The notes: generated by a model not told the origin, from the sequence alone. Numbered from the stretch's first letter, positions 24,060 through 35,898 are shown. The stretch is DNA of 64,000 bases from Blastomyces gilchristii SLH14081 (GCF_000003855.2 NW_003101633.1:62001-126000), one strand, 5' to 3'. A program made the numbers and translations.

Positions 24060-24790
24060 TCTTCTTCTTCTTCTTCTTCTTCTTCTTCTCCTTCTCCTCA
24101 TCTGAGATGATAATCACCTCAAAATCTCCCTTCACTGCCTTCTCAGAGAAGGGTTTTCACTACTTCTTCTCAGCCAGGTTAACCTGTACCTCAAAATCCC
24201 ACATTTTCTGGTCTGCTGTCTCAGGTTCCACCTCAGTGATAAGCAGATTGACATGCTCAGAGAGCAGGACTGTCTTCTCAATGTTCTGAATCATGAAGTG
24301 CATTCAAGACCTGAACAAGGCCTCAATTCTCTTCTTCTCTATCAGCTTCTGCTAATCAATTAGAGAACAGAAGCATTATCAAAAATCATTATCTCTTAAT
24401 AAATAAAAAACTTATTAGTTTTAACTTCTTTATCTCTCACTTCAACACTCTCTTAATCTTCTTCTATTATTACTTATTTATAGTAACACTCTTCTTCTCT
24501 CTCTCTCTCTTTATCTTGAACTCAAACTATTCTCAGAACTTCTTCTGATCTCACTGCTACTGTATAAGACTCTTCACTGTCTTCTTCTTCAATCTCTCAC
24601 AGGTGGCATTATTCACATTATTTCTATACTTAGTTCAGTCTAAATCTATCAGAAGTGTTACTTAAAATCATTATCATTCTACTCTCTTACAGAGTCTCTT
24701 CAAGGCATTATAACATGTCTTGTAATCAGTCTTTTCTTACTTAAACATCTTCTTCTCCTCTTTCTTCAATCTATGACAGCACTCATGCGC
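24060..24790 (-). pseudogene. Lys/Glu-rich coding relic inside the hAT element
   Basis: On the minus strand a well-kept frame at 24060-24370 reads IEKKRIEALFRS, then MHFMIQNIEKTVLLSEHVN, LITEVEPETADQKMWDFEV and EKAVKGDFEVIIISDEEKE, ending in a run of Lys encoded by an AAG repeat. Upstream (about 24640-24790) lies another charged helical piece, LKKEEKKMFK and CYNALKRLCKRVE. It is much less mutated than its surroundings (24107-24330 retains CC and GG). Family not recognised; a second hAT gene or captured sequence are both possible. Confidence 0.4.
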
Positions 24791-24892
24791 CTTGATAATC
24801 CGCAGAATCACAGAATATTTAAAGAGAAATAACATGATTAATTTCAGTGAGTGTTGAAGAGAGGTGAAGGTAGAAGAGACAGTCAGAAATGA

Positions 24893-25015
24893 TATAATAA
24901 TAATGATAATAATGATAATAATAATAGTGATAATAATAGTGATGATGATGATAATAATGATAATAATAATAATAATGATGATGATAATGATAATAATGAT
25001 GATGATGATAAAAGA
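24893..25015 (+). repeat. (GAT/AAT)n trinucleotide microsatellite
   Basis: About 120 bp of interspersed gat and aat triplets. Low complexity, no coding meaning. Confidence 0.9.
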
Positions 25016-25384
25016 AGAAGTGTATTGAAATATATTACTAACTTATCAAATATAAAGAGATAAAGAAAATATTAACAGCTTTCAGAGATATATAAAAACA
25101 GCTACAGTGTTATATAGCAATATTATCTTCATTCAATATATGCAGTGTTAATATTCTTTGTATACAGTTATCATATAATCTATATCAGAGATACATGCAG
25201 AAAACAGATCTTTATTACTAGAAAGAATGATTACAGTAATTCTCTATTTTCATATTATAAAGATAAGTTATTCTCATTTCTTTCTTCTCTCTTTTCTCTT
25301 CTTCTTCAACTCATCACTAAATTCAAGCTAATATGAAAACTATTAAAACACTTCTAGAAACTCTCAAATTGAAGAGTATAGACT

Positions 25385-25396
25385 AATTAAATTTTA
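25385..25396 (+). repeat. LINE copy 2 target duplication (left)
   Basis: aattaaatttta here and at 33084-33095. It is AT-only in an AT-rich setting, so weaker than the copy 1 duplication, but it falls exactly at both LINE ends. Confidence 0.7.
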
Positions 25397-25772
25397 TTAT
25401 TATTATTATTCTTCTTCAATTATAGATGTATGCAGTCAGAGACTATGACATCTACCTGAGAATCTTTAGTTCTCAGGGTTTTTCCTATATCTATAGAGTC
25501 AACTATTATACATTTATCAATTTCAAATATGCAAAATCAGAAAATTCCAGCCCAGAATACAAAAACTGTTTACAAATTGCAGTATTTCAACACCTTCTGA
25601 TAGTTTAAAATCATTTGAAAATATTATGACAAAAGAAAAGAGAACATAGTCTTAAAGATAGACATATTAAATAGGTAGAGAAAAGAACAGAAGGAAACAA
25701 GTACAGTAAAGAGAGACTATAACAAAACAAAATTATTAAAAGATGATATATAGCTGTTTTAACAGACTATAT

Positions 25773-28700
25773 CTAGTCAATTTCCATCTCTTCATATTCA
25801 GATACTTCTGAATTCAGCCATTTTCTTGTAGCTGCTCTAGTTTCTGATAGAAAGTCTATTAAGTATTTAGTTCCTGTCTCAGTTGAGAATAAGAACCTTA
25901 TATTTAATTGATTTAAATCATATCTCTTCTTTAATCTGACTCTGAGACTATTGTATAATACACAATGCATTATAATATGCTCAGGATTTTCATTCACATT
26001 GCAGAATGAGCACTCTGTTGAATCAAATCTATCATCAAATCTTTGTATATAAGATTTGAAATAACCATGTCCTAGTTTCAGCTGAATTATAGATGAGAAT
26101 ATTTTCTTTTTACATTTAATTGAACAAGATTTCCACTTTGATTTTGTCTCAAATCTTAAATAATGTATACTCTTCTTTTGTTTCTGCCAGCTTTCATTTC
26201 ACTTGTTTAAACAAGATTCTTTTATCTTTCTCTTTATGAAAGACCAGAACACTGTTTTTTGAATAGATCTGCTTAATTCTGAACCCTTTTTTGCAGCTGA
26301 ATCAGCCAATTCATTGCCATGAATATTCATATGAGCAGGAACTCAATGCAGATGAATTATCAGTTTTGATATTCTTCTCTTTTGAATTTTCAAAACAGAG
26401 TTTAAAATCAGTTCAAGATTCATTTGATCATTATGAATCTGACTATTTCTAAGTCTTTTTAAAGCAGCTTGACTATCAGAGAATATCCATGCCTCTTTCA
26501 AATCATTTCCTCTTTTATGAGATTTTATTTCAATGAGTTTGAAAGCTTTTACTATTGCAAATAGTTCAGCATCAAAGACTTCAGATTCACAGCCTAAATT
26601 CCAGAAATCTGAGATAAAATTAATATTATCTTCAGTATAAGCAATGCCTGCACCTAATCTATTCAAATTCTCATTTTTTGAGCCATCTGAGTAGATCAGA
26701 ATAGAGTCTTTTATATTAATTGTAGAGATCTTCTTCAAATGCTGTTCATATTCTCTCTCTTTAGATAGTTCACTTATTTGTAAGTCTATGAGAGATTCCA
26801 GCTTTTCTCTTCAGAGAGATATCTTCTCATGATCAATTTTCTCAACATTTAATGAAGAAAATTGATTCTTAATAAGTGAACATAGTCTATACAGTTGAGA
26901 GGACATTTTCTTTAAAGTATTATTCTCATTCCAATCAAGAAATCTATTCCAATTCAGTTCATTTCCTGAGTTAACTGATGAAAATGAAGAAGAGACTCTT
27001 TCTCTGATTATATGATTTGAGCTCATCTTCATGACTCTCAGAGCATAGTTCATACAGGCCTTTTCAAATTGAATAGCAGAAGATGGAATTGAAGCTTCAA
27101 TTTTCATTGCTTTAATAGAAGATGACTTGAATGCACTCAGAATTCTTCTCAAAGCTCTGTTTTATAGACTTTGAAAGAGTTCAGTGAAGTTTTCTTGATT
27201 GTTTCATCAAACTTGAACTTCATAATCAGCTACTGAGGTAATACAGGCTATGTATAACTGTCTCATAGCCTGAAAGAATAGACCTCTCTCAGTATTTAAT
27301 AGTCTGATTATACTATTCAGTAGTCTCTCTGCCTTGATGATTCTTTGTTGAATATGATATTTAAAATTCAGCTTGGAGTTTAATCATACTTCTAGCCATT
27401 TGACATTTAAACCGGGTTTAATCTCTTTATTCAAAAGAGTTAGACTTAGTTCTTTCTCATTAAATCTGGGAAAAAAGTGAATTAACTCAGTTTTATTCAT
27501 ATCAAATTGAATTAGATTGATATCTGCTCTAACAAAGATTTTCTTTGCTGCTTTCTCAATCACTTCTAAGTTCTCTTTGATTGTCTTTGAACTGTAGAGT
27601 AGACTAATATCATCTACATAACTTGAAGATCTCACTATTTTCATCTCTCTATTCTTGAATAGATATGCAGTGTATATTGTAAATAAAACAGGTAAGATTG
27701 AAGATTCTTGTGATACTTCTATTTTTATCTCAGTTTTATCTTGTTTTCTTCCATCAAAGAATAGTTGTATAATTCTTTTAGACATGAAACAATTGACTCA
27801 TTTTATTAGAGAAAGTGGCAGTTTTAACATCTTCAAAGTTTGAATCATCTTAGACTTTGACACATGATCAAATGCATCTTTTATATCAATAAAAACTGCA
27901 GTTGAGACCAGGCCTTCATGCTTTGCTACTTGAATATCATGAACAACTGAGAGAACAGTATCAATTGCAGAACATTGTTTTCTATCTTTCATTTGTTCAT
28001 TAAATAGAAGAGAATCACTAATAGAGCTTATAAAAGATAATCTAGTAGCTATTATCTTTTCTAGAATTTTTCTCAAACAGTTCAACAGAGATATTACTCT
28101 ATATGACTTAGGAATTGAAGTCTTTCTATTAGGTTTTGCAAGGATTACTCCAGTAGCTTCTCTCCAGCATTCAGAATGATAATCATTTTTTAAGAGATTG
28201 AAAAAGAGCTCAAAATATTCATTCTTCAAGTAGGAATATGTGTTTTGAATAATTGAGTGATTAATTGAATCAGGCCCTGCAGTAGTTTTAATTGAACTTG
28301 AGAATATTGCTGACTCTAGTTCATCATATGTAAGCTCAGGCCATTCCCAGTTATTTTCATCAATATATTCATGAAATGACATATTCTCCTCTTCTAAATG
28401 TGATGATGAGTTTTGAAAGAGAATTCTCATAAAAGCTTGACATTTTTCCTCAAAAGAATTTGCTGTATATAATTCATTCTGAAATTCATATTCTAAGGTT
28501 GGAAGCTTTGCTACACTTCTTGTTTTAGTATAGTTGAAGGCTTTGAAAACTTCTTTTTCTTGTGCTTCTTCAAGAAATTTGTTTCAGCAATCTGTTTTGA
28601 CTTTTTTAATATCTGAAAAATATTCATTTTGAATAGCTTTGAACTCTTCATCAGATATTAAGTGATTCTTTCAATCTCTCTTAGCAGTGGCTAATTGCTT

Positions 28701-29720
28701 TCTTTTAGAAGTGATATTCTCATTTCATCAAGGTTTGGAATACTCAGAAGACTTTTTCTTTGAAATATTTTCTTCAATACTTGTTAGAAGAATAGATGTA
28801 ATCAGCTTTGCTCTATTCTCAAGCATTTCATTTGATATATCTTGACTTTGATTCCAATAGAGCTCATTCTGTCTTTCAGATTTCAGCTATTTTACTCTTT
28901 CTTCAACTGCTTTTCAATCAGCTTTTTCAAAGTTATACTGATTAGAGAGAAGAGGATTTTCACTTCTTTATTTTTCACTCAGTTCAATATCAAATTGAAT
29001 GATCTCATGACTCAATCCTGAGGTTTCATTTGAATCAATAAACCAGTTTATAAGTCTTTTTTCAATTAGATTTTGTGACATGAAAGTTAGATCTATAATA
29101 AATTTCTGTTTCATGCCTTTTCTAAAGAATGTTTGTTGATCAGACTTGTTAACTAAATCTATTGAATGCTCAAAAGTTCATTCAACCAGTTTATCTACTC
29201 TTACTGCTCTTATGCACTCTGAGTTTCATCAGAGATGATGTGCATTGAAGTCTTCTACAATTATAGAGTTTTTTAAGGGAGTTATATTCAAAAATCCTCT
29301 ATCAATTGTCCAGGTATTGTTGTTTTCTTTCAATGATTTTTAATTATAGATATTTATAAGTTGAATAGTATCAAACTCATTATCTTTATCTATAATGTCA
29401 CTCACTAGAATGTCAGAGTCAGATATGATATCAAATCTCAGATTAAATTGATATCTTGATCTTTTTCTCTCATAGATTGCTACTCTTGATTTTATCTCAG
29501 ATTTTTCAGGAAGAAAGCAGTAATAGCTTGGATGAGAAATGATGTACTTTTGCTCAGTATCAAAATTTGGTTCTTGAAGAAGTACAAAGTCAACTTTTTG
29601 TTCAAATGTAATCTGAAGACAAGAATAAATACAATTTGAGTTTCTATTCACATTATTTTGAATAAATGTGATTTTTGAAGAGTTTTTAAACTTTTTTTAT
29701 TGTTTTTGTTGTACATTCAT
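25773..29720 (-). pseudogene. LINE copy 2 ORF2 (endonuclease, RT, RNase H)
   Basis: A single frame of 1316 codons including the stop, from the ATG at 29720 to the stop at 25773, three codons shorter than copy 1. Endonuclease: VDFVLLQEPNFD (about 29600) and EDFNAHH (about 29240). RT: AGPDSINH (about 28280), KSYRVISLLNCL, FIDIKDAFDHV (about 27880), SSYVDDISLLYSS (about 27610). RNase H: YSDGSKNENLNRLGAG (about 26690), FDAELFAIVKAF, FSDSQAALKRL, and an HMNIHGNELAD-like end past 26343. C-terminal C-x2-C and HIIMHC (about 25975-26010). The catalytic residues of RT are intact here, but stops (mostly TGA at Trp) block it. Confidence 0.88.
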
Positions 29721-29749
29721 ACTAAAAGAGAGTGAAGATATAGTAGAAT

Positions 29750-31339
29750 CTAATCACTATCACCAGATAGTAGATTATAACTATTTTGAAAAGCAGGAAT
29801 CTCAACTGCTTGCATTCTATCTAGTTTATTATCAGAGTCATTTCTCAATTCTCTAATCTTAACAGGTGTTTGAGGATTCAAATTCTGTTTACATTTAGCT
29901 GGAGAATTGAAGTTTGAAGACCTAGATAGTTGAGAGTTTCTTCTTTTTGAGCTTGCAGTTGTGAATTTACTAGCTTGATTTTTCTCTTCAGTTTTAGATT
30001 CACTTTGAGCTTCATCTTTTCTCCAGTTCTTCTGAGTTCTTGAAGCAAATACACATTCTTTTGAGCTAGATGCATGTTTTTCTTTGCAATTGAAGCACTT
30101 AAGCAGAGTATGTTGACATATTTCACCTCTTTTTGAGCATGTTTCACATTTATACTCACTAGTTTTGTGATCTCTAGCACAGAATGCGCATTTTGAGTCT
30201 CTGAAACAAGAGATTGCAAAGTGTTCATATCTTTGACAGTTTGAACACTGTGTTTGAGCTTTGAGATTCATTCTTGAATCTTTGTATTCATGAACTCTCA
30301 TTTTCAAACCTGCTACTCTTACTTCAGAGATTCTTGATTGTTCAAGTGTCTTTGTATATACTAGAACAGAGGCATTTCTTCTGCTCTGTCTGAACTCAAT
30401 TGAATTAAGTCATACAGGCTCTTTTCTCAGTTGAATAGAATTGTATTCTTCTAATTCATTTTTGAGAAGCAGCATTCCTTCCTCACAGTCAAAAATTTCA
30501 ACTGGAATATCATGAAGAATGAATTTATCTCACTTTTCATCTCTTTCAGATAGAATTGTTGTATTCAGTAGAGATTCTATTGCTGATTTTCAGAGATTCT
30601 CATTCTGAATGAGGAATTCTGCACTGAATTCAGGCATTGTAGTCAAAATAATAGAGTTTCCAAAGAAAGATGGCTCAATTGAAGCTATGACTGGTTTTTG
30701 AACTTCAATATCAGTCATTAACTGAGAAAAGAACTGCTGGTTAATTTCATTTCTAATTCTGAAAATGAGATTTGAGTTTAGCTTGTTTTTTTGCAAGCTC
30801 TCCTGATTTGAGACTTTGAGAATAAGTCTTCTGTTTCTGGAGATTTGAAAGTTCTTCTCTTTTTGCATTTCTTTTTTTTCCTTTCTATGAACAGAGGTCT
30901 GAGAAATATTCTTCTCAGTTTTCTCAGAATTTTGAGCAGATTTTGAACTAGCAGGTTTGAAGACAGCAGATTCTGCTACTTGAGCATATGTTTTCTTCTG
31001 ATTTGAAGAAGAAGATGAAGAAGTAGAAGATGAAAAAGAGTCAGTGACTGTACTGGAAGATTTCAATGTTTTTTGAATTGTGTTTGAAATTCCAAGTTTG
31101 AACTTGATCACTTCTTGTAGTTGTCTAGCCTGAGTATGAAGAATTAACAGAACTTCTTCATTCTCCTCACTCAGACACTGTTTTCCAAGAATTTTGCTTG
31201 CTTTTTCCAGTTCCTGTATTTCAAGAACTTGTTGTTTCTCTATTTCTTCCTTCTTTCTTCTCTTTAGAATTTCAATCTCAGGAATGGCATCTGGGAAAAC
31301 ATCTTTTTCCACATCAACTGAGTGTACTCTTGAACTCAT
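29750..31339 (-). pseudogene. LINE copy 2 ORF1 (zinc-knuckle protein)
   Basis: 530 codons from the ATG at 31339 (MSSRVHSVDVEKD) to the stop at 29750. It has one clear break at 30590, where NENL is followed by TGA and then the same frame continues; Trp is the likely original. The N-terminal helical, Lys/Glu-rich part and Ser-rich linker precede three Cys/His knuckles at about 30080-30250 (CSNCQRYEHFAISC, CAFC, CFNCKEKHASSSKEC). ORF2 starts 29 nt downstream, as in copy 1. Confidence 0.85.
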
Positions 31340-31353
31340 TTTACTCACTGAAT

Positions 31354-31565
31354 GAAAAGTTGGTCAGACTGTTTCAATTGAGAGATTTATCAGTATATTT
31401 TCAACTGAAAAGTTGGTCAGACTGTTTCAATTGAGAGGTTTATTAATCTATTTTCAAATGAAAAGTTGGTCAGACTGTTTCAGTTGAGAGATTTATTAGT
31501 CTATTTTCAATTGAAAAGTTGGTCAGACTGTTTCAAAAGAAGAATGAAAGACTTTTGTGTATAAA
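31354..31565 (-). repeat. Four 53-bp tandem units before LINE ORF1
   Basis: gaaaagttggtcagactgtt begins at 31354, 31407, 31460 and 31513, a period of exactly 53 bp; the last unit is partial. They abut the ORF1 start. Confidence 0.9.
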
Positions 31566-32584
31566 ACATCTGATTTTTTTTTCACACTAGTTCAGTAACT
31601 AGGTTAGATTTTTGAAGAGAATCTAATAAACTAAAAGTGATTTTTAAGATAAATCAATAAAATCTTTACAAACTCTTTCTTAGGATACAGTGAGGAAAAG
31701 TATGATATCAATTGATAATAAATCAGATGATATGACAGTTTTTGAGAGAAAAACTGACAAAAAATAAGTTAATTTTTTGCAGAGAAATTGATTAAAACTA
31801 TTCAATTTTATTCTAAATCATTCAATTCTTCTCACACAACAAGTGTGCAACTCAAATCAGTCAATAAAGAGTGTAAAAGAGAATTAAGTATTAATGAAAG
31901 CTCTTCAGTCACTGAAAAAGTAATTCTTACTTAAAAGAATATGAAATTATGATAGAAAACAACTCTGTTTTTAATTCTTTGTAAGAATATTGTATAAAAT
32001 TCAGAGAAAAACACCTTACTTTTTCAAGAGAAGTAAAAAACTATTTCTAAGATCTTTTTTTTTTTGCATTAACTGCTGCAGAAGAATGAGATAGAAACTG
32101 CTAAGATATACACTACTGTATACTCTCTATCAAGACTTTCTCTCTTCAGAGTCTTGATATTATAGAGAATATAAGTCTGTTTCTATATAATAATGTAAAT
32201 ATTGCCAGCGAGATGTAGAGAAACTGGTTATTTATATCTTAAAATAGAAGACTTTGTCAATGATTATATCAATATAGAGTTAATTCTCAAATTCAATAGA
32301 AACCTAGTGTTGCTGTTCTCAATCCCTTGCAGAATCTATTGAATATTGAGGTATTAAAACTAGATTTAATATATCTCACTGTGCAGGGATCAAAGGCTCA
32401 GTCAGATCTTGAGATATACTGATTTTATAGTTGTTGATGTGCTGTTGACTCGTTGTTCACTGATTATGTATTGAATACTGTTGCCAAGGTATCTTTTTGT
32501 ATCATTCTGCTGGGGATGGGCCAGATTGAGAGGGGTAGTACAAGGGTGAGACTTGGTGTTGAAGTCTAGATACACAGGCGACGG
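31566..32584 (-). other. LINE copy 2 5' UTR
   Basis: AT-rich leader matching 4682-5737 of copy 1 in reverse. The stretch 32480-32570 is the mutated second copy of the leader monomer found intact at about 32640-32730. No coding frame conserved between copies. Confidence 0.5.
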
Positions 32585-33075
32585 ACCGTGGAGATTGCAC
32601 TTCAGAAGAGTCCATTGATTATGTGCTTGATATTATCGCTGAGGTATCTTTTTGTATTTTTCTGCCGGGGATGGGCCAGATTGGGAAGGGCGGTACGAGG
32701 GTGAGACTTGGCGTTGGTGTTTTGGAACATCAAAGATGGACAGGGTTTTCGCGGAGGTCGCTCCTCGGATATCTCCACAACTACAGGTCGGGGATCTTCC
32801 AAAATCGAGAAGATTGGTGCATATGGCTAGGTCACTTCACCTTACAATTTGTATGGCACTCTGGCCCGGGGTTGTGGTGTGGTAGGGGAGAACGGGGGAT
32901 AATCCCACACAGGAGCTTCGAACAACGTCCGGTTCATGTTTGGCTGGATAACTCCACCACCACACAGGGTATGCGGTCGGCGATGGGGTCAGAATGCTCG
33001 TATGATCGAGGGCTTTTCGATGGATCTATCGGCGGGTTCTTATTCGAAAAATCGAGCGAGTTCGTGGTGGAGCGG
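32585..33075 (-). promoter_or_regulatory. LINE copy 2 GC-rich 5' end
   Basis: Counterpart of 4191-4680: GC-rich, CpG-bearing, presumed internal promoter. Bases 32623-33075 are open on the plus strand (antisense to the LINE), as they are in copy 1. Confidence 0.55.
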
Positions 33076-33083
33076 TTTGTGAA

Positions 33084-33095
33084 AATTAAATTTTA
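33084..33095 (+). repeat. LINE copy 2 target duplication (right)
   Basis: aattaaatttta, matching 25385-25396. Confidence 0.7.
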
Positions 33096-34262
33096 AATGC
33101 AGAAGAACTAAATTATATTTAATATTACTAATTATTCATTTTCTCTTAATAAAATCACAGTTGTGTCTTCTCTCTCTCTTCTCTAAACAAAACATGGCCT
33201 GTAAAAAGTGAGTATCATATCAGATTATAATAATCAACACAGTCTCAGTACACAGAGCTGTATACATGCAGTGCATGCTGAACTGAGAGACTGTATGAAT
33301 TGCAAACTGATACCAGCATCTCAGAGAGAGTCATGCAGTATGAGAAAGCTGCAACTCTCAGCTATGTACACAGAGAGTAAATTATCACAGTAAGTGTATA
33401 TGTATTGCATGAAAGTAACACTTTTTAATAACACTCAGTCTCTGATATCATGAAAATAGAGTCTCTTCATAAGATTCATTTTTATCAGAAGTTAGAGAAT
33501 CTTATATTTCTCAAGATTATCTTCATCTGTCTTATCTGTGAAATTAATAAGAAAAATCATCAATTTCAGTGTTCTGTTCTTAATATTATTCAAGTAGCAG
33601 CAGAGTTCACTCTGATCACACTTTTTAAGTGTATATTTTCTAAATATTCATATTTATACAGATATATACTGATTATTTATTAGATAATATTAAGATAATA
33701 ACTTATTATAACTGTGTTACTCTCACTGTGAGAGATACACAGTTAATGATAAATATTATAAAGACTTTAAAGAGTGAGTATTTTGAGAATACTGCAGCTC
33801 TGCAATCTTGATTTTTTTTATTTTTATTTTTTGTTTTTTTCTTTTTCTTTTCTTTTTTTTTTTTTCATTCATTCTGATTTTTTCTTGTTTTTATTTTGTT
33901 TTGTTTTTTATTTTTTGTTTTTTTTTTTTATATTTTATATTTTTTTTATAATTAAAATTATATGAATTATGATCTGTGTTTAGAAAAGTAATAATATTTA
34001 ATAATACTCTCTATTGAATTTTCAACAAATGAGCACTATGTTATGATATTATGTAAGTGAGAAGTGATTTCATGATCTCATTTAATGCTATTCTCAATAA
34101 TGAGATCAGAATGAAAATGTGACTAAGAATTCAAACATATTCTTTATTCAGAACTAGATTTTTATTTGAAAAGTGAATCTGGAACCTTTAATATTTGAAA
34201 TAATGTGATTTGGGATCAATGTGATGAACACAAACCATGACCAGGAGTAATGCTTTTAGGCA
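33096..34262. other. AT-rich right arm of the hAT element
   Basis: No gene recognised. Contains a T-rich tract at about 33808-33952 that produces a meaningless Phe-rich frame. It lies upstream of the transposase in minus-strand sense, so it may hold its leader. Confidence 0.5.
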
Positions 34263-34318
34263 ACGTGACAACTGTAAAGTTTGGTCCTGGTCCCAGACAC
34301 GGTCACACGGTCAGTCTA

Positions 34319-34326
34319 CTTGTACT
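34319..34326 (+). repeat. 8-bp target duplication, right, of large hAT
   Basis: cttgtact, identical to 20797-20804. Confidence 0.88.
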
Positions 34327-35890
34327 GACTATGCAGAGTGAATATTTTAGCAAACCCTTCAGGAGCAGCTTTGTTGAAGGTGAAACAGGCAAACTTCAAT
34401 TCAAAAATGGAAATGGGCTCTTACAGAAACAGGAGGTGGAGAAGCAAGGGAAACTTGAGAATAAGTGTGAATGGATGAAATATATTGTTTAGTTGTAAAT
34501 TACAATGAATTCAGTAGTGTACAGTATCATAAAAATTCTCACATCTTTTGAATGATCAATATGACCGCATTTAACAGTAAAATGAAACCCACGGTTTTGA
34601 GGTATGCTTTCGATCGGGGGCTGAAAAAGTAGGCACCCAGCGTCCCAGGATGTTCGTTGGAAATATCCAAGGAGGCCCTGCGCCAAGGGGACGATAGTTC
34701 AGCATGGTGCTTCCGGCTGTGGTTTATACATTTTCCCTTGCTTCGAGGACTCATCACAGCTGCGCGTTTATGCCTGTGGACTCTGTATCTCTTTCGGCTT
34801 GCATCTTTTTCAGACCTTTTACACTTTGGCTCTCTGCATCTCTTTCAGGCTTGCACACTTCCCAGCTTGCATATCTTTTAGCCTACTTACACTTCAACTT
34901 GCACCTGCCTTCGCTGGAGTTCCTCAAGTTTCTTTACAGTACACATCCTTCTTTCTCTCTCTGCTCTTTGATCTCTGTCCTGTCATCTTGTAGTCTCTCA
35001 CTCTTCACATCTGCCCCACATTTTCATGAATCAACAAGGAATACATTTAGACACCTTCACACATCTTTGAAACAAGTGAAGACTTACCATCACTGGATGA
35101 AAGGCATCCTCAGCCTCATAGTGTTTGGGAGGAGGAAGCTTGTCTTCTTTTCAAAACTGCTCATCACTTTCATCAGTCTCATCACTATCACCAGTCCTGT
35201 CAGTGTCATTACCTGTCATCTGAAAAAATATCATTGGTGTTGCCATCGGTGTAGTCCGACCCACTGCCCTCATCCTCACTGAATGCAGCCATGTTGGGCA
35301 TTCAGGCCACAGGGAGCCTTTCTGGACAGAAGCTTCAGAATGTCTTCAGGTGAAGATGAAGAGCAGAAAAAAAAGTGAGGAAATATGCTAGCTGCTGTAG
35401 CTTTTTTAGTATGATTGATCTGCCCGGCGTTGGCGGCTGTGAGGATGAGGGCCTGAGATTACAAGGGAGGTGATATTCTCCTTCTTTGATAAAGAGCCAT
35501 TGTATTCAATGCTCAGGAGATGATCAGGATATCATGCAGTGATGGCTGCAGAGAAGAATGATTTTGTAGAATCTACAAGATCTGAAGTTCCCCCTGCAAT
35601 ACAGCCGATAAATAGCCCTTTAACGCTGGTTCAGCGAGGAACTTAGACACATGAAGTTACTCGATTCGAGTGAGAGTTCTCAAGTTCCCATGTTTCACAA
35701 AGGCATTATCTTGACTATCTGAGATATGAAGGCTTTGTCAGATGCTAGAACACATGGATTTTTTAACAGCCTTTAAATATTGTGAAGTTTGGTCAAAGAG
35801 TATTTATTTAGAAAACCTCTTCTGTGACAAGAATCTCAAGAGAATCCTCATGTGAGGAAATGCCTCATGGAAGCAATTGCCGAGCAGGCC
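34327..35890. other. Balanced-GC region without a recognised gene
   Basis: CpG returns and the mutation signature fades to the right of about 34,560. Bases 34770-34960 hold degenerate repeats of a cttgca/ctttcagactt type that open a Leu/Ser/His-rich frame (34704-35282); composition, not family likeness, explains that frame. No intron-exon structure or known motif was found. Confidence 0.45.
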
Positions 35891-35898
35891 ACACAAAT

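Larger units (their letters stand above)
25397..33083 (-). mobile_element. Full-length Tad1-type LINE, copy 2
   Basis: Inverted second copy of the LINE at 4182-11834, about 7.69 kb, with a (TTA)n tail at the left, the GC-rich 5' end at the right and a 12-bp duplication. It is less mutated than copy 1: ORF1 has few stops and ORF2 retains the YVDD and RNase H motifs. It is inserted into the large hAT. The few bases at the extreme 5' ends differ between copies, as often happens at LINE junctions. Confidence 0.88.
20805..34318 (-). mobile_element. Large hAT transposon, 13.5 kb, with nested LINE
   Basis: The left end TAGACTGGCCGGCGGGACC and the right end reading GGTCACACGGTCAGTCTA form the same imperfect 11-bp inverted repeats as the two ~505-bp MITEs. 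An identical 8-bp duplication flanks the pair although they lie 13.5 kb apart. Removing the 7.7-kb LINE (25397-33095 with its duplication) leaves about 5.8 kb, a reasonable size for an autonomous hAT. A decayed transposase is on the minus strand at about 21450-23000. Subterminal repeats (catttggtcc, catttggtct; ggtcctggtccc) resemble transposase-binding motifs of the superfamily. Confidence 0.85.

Noticed and set aside
24893..25015. CRISPR-like or satellite array
   Set aside because: Simple trinucleotide repeats without spacers; ordinary microsatellite.
33774..33965. Phe/Leu-rich 63-codon open frame
   Set aside because: Generated by a long T-rich tract; no start context or homologous pattern.
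34704..35282. 192-codon Leu/Ser/His-rich frame
   Set aside because: Composition comes from degenerate pyrimidine-rich repeats; other frames there are also open and no family motif is present.
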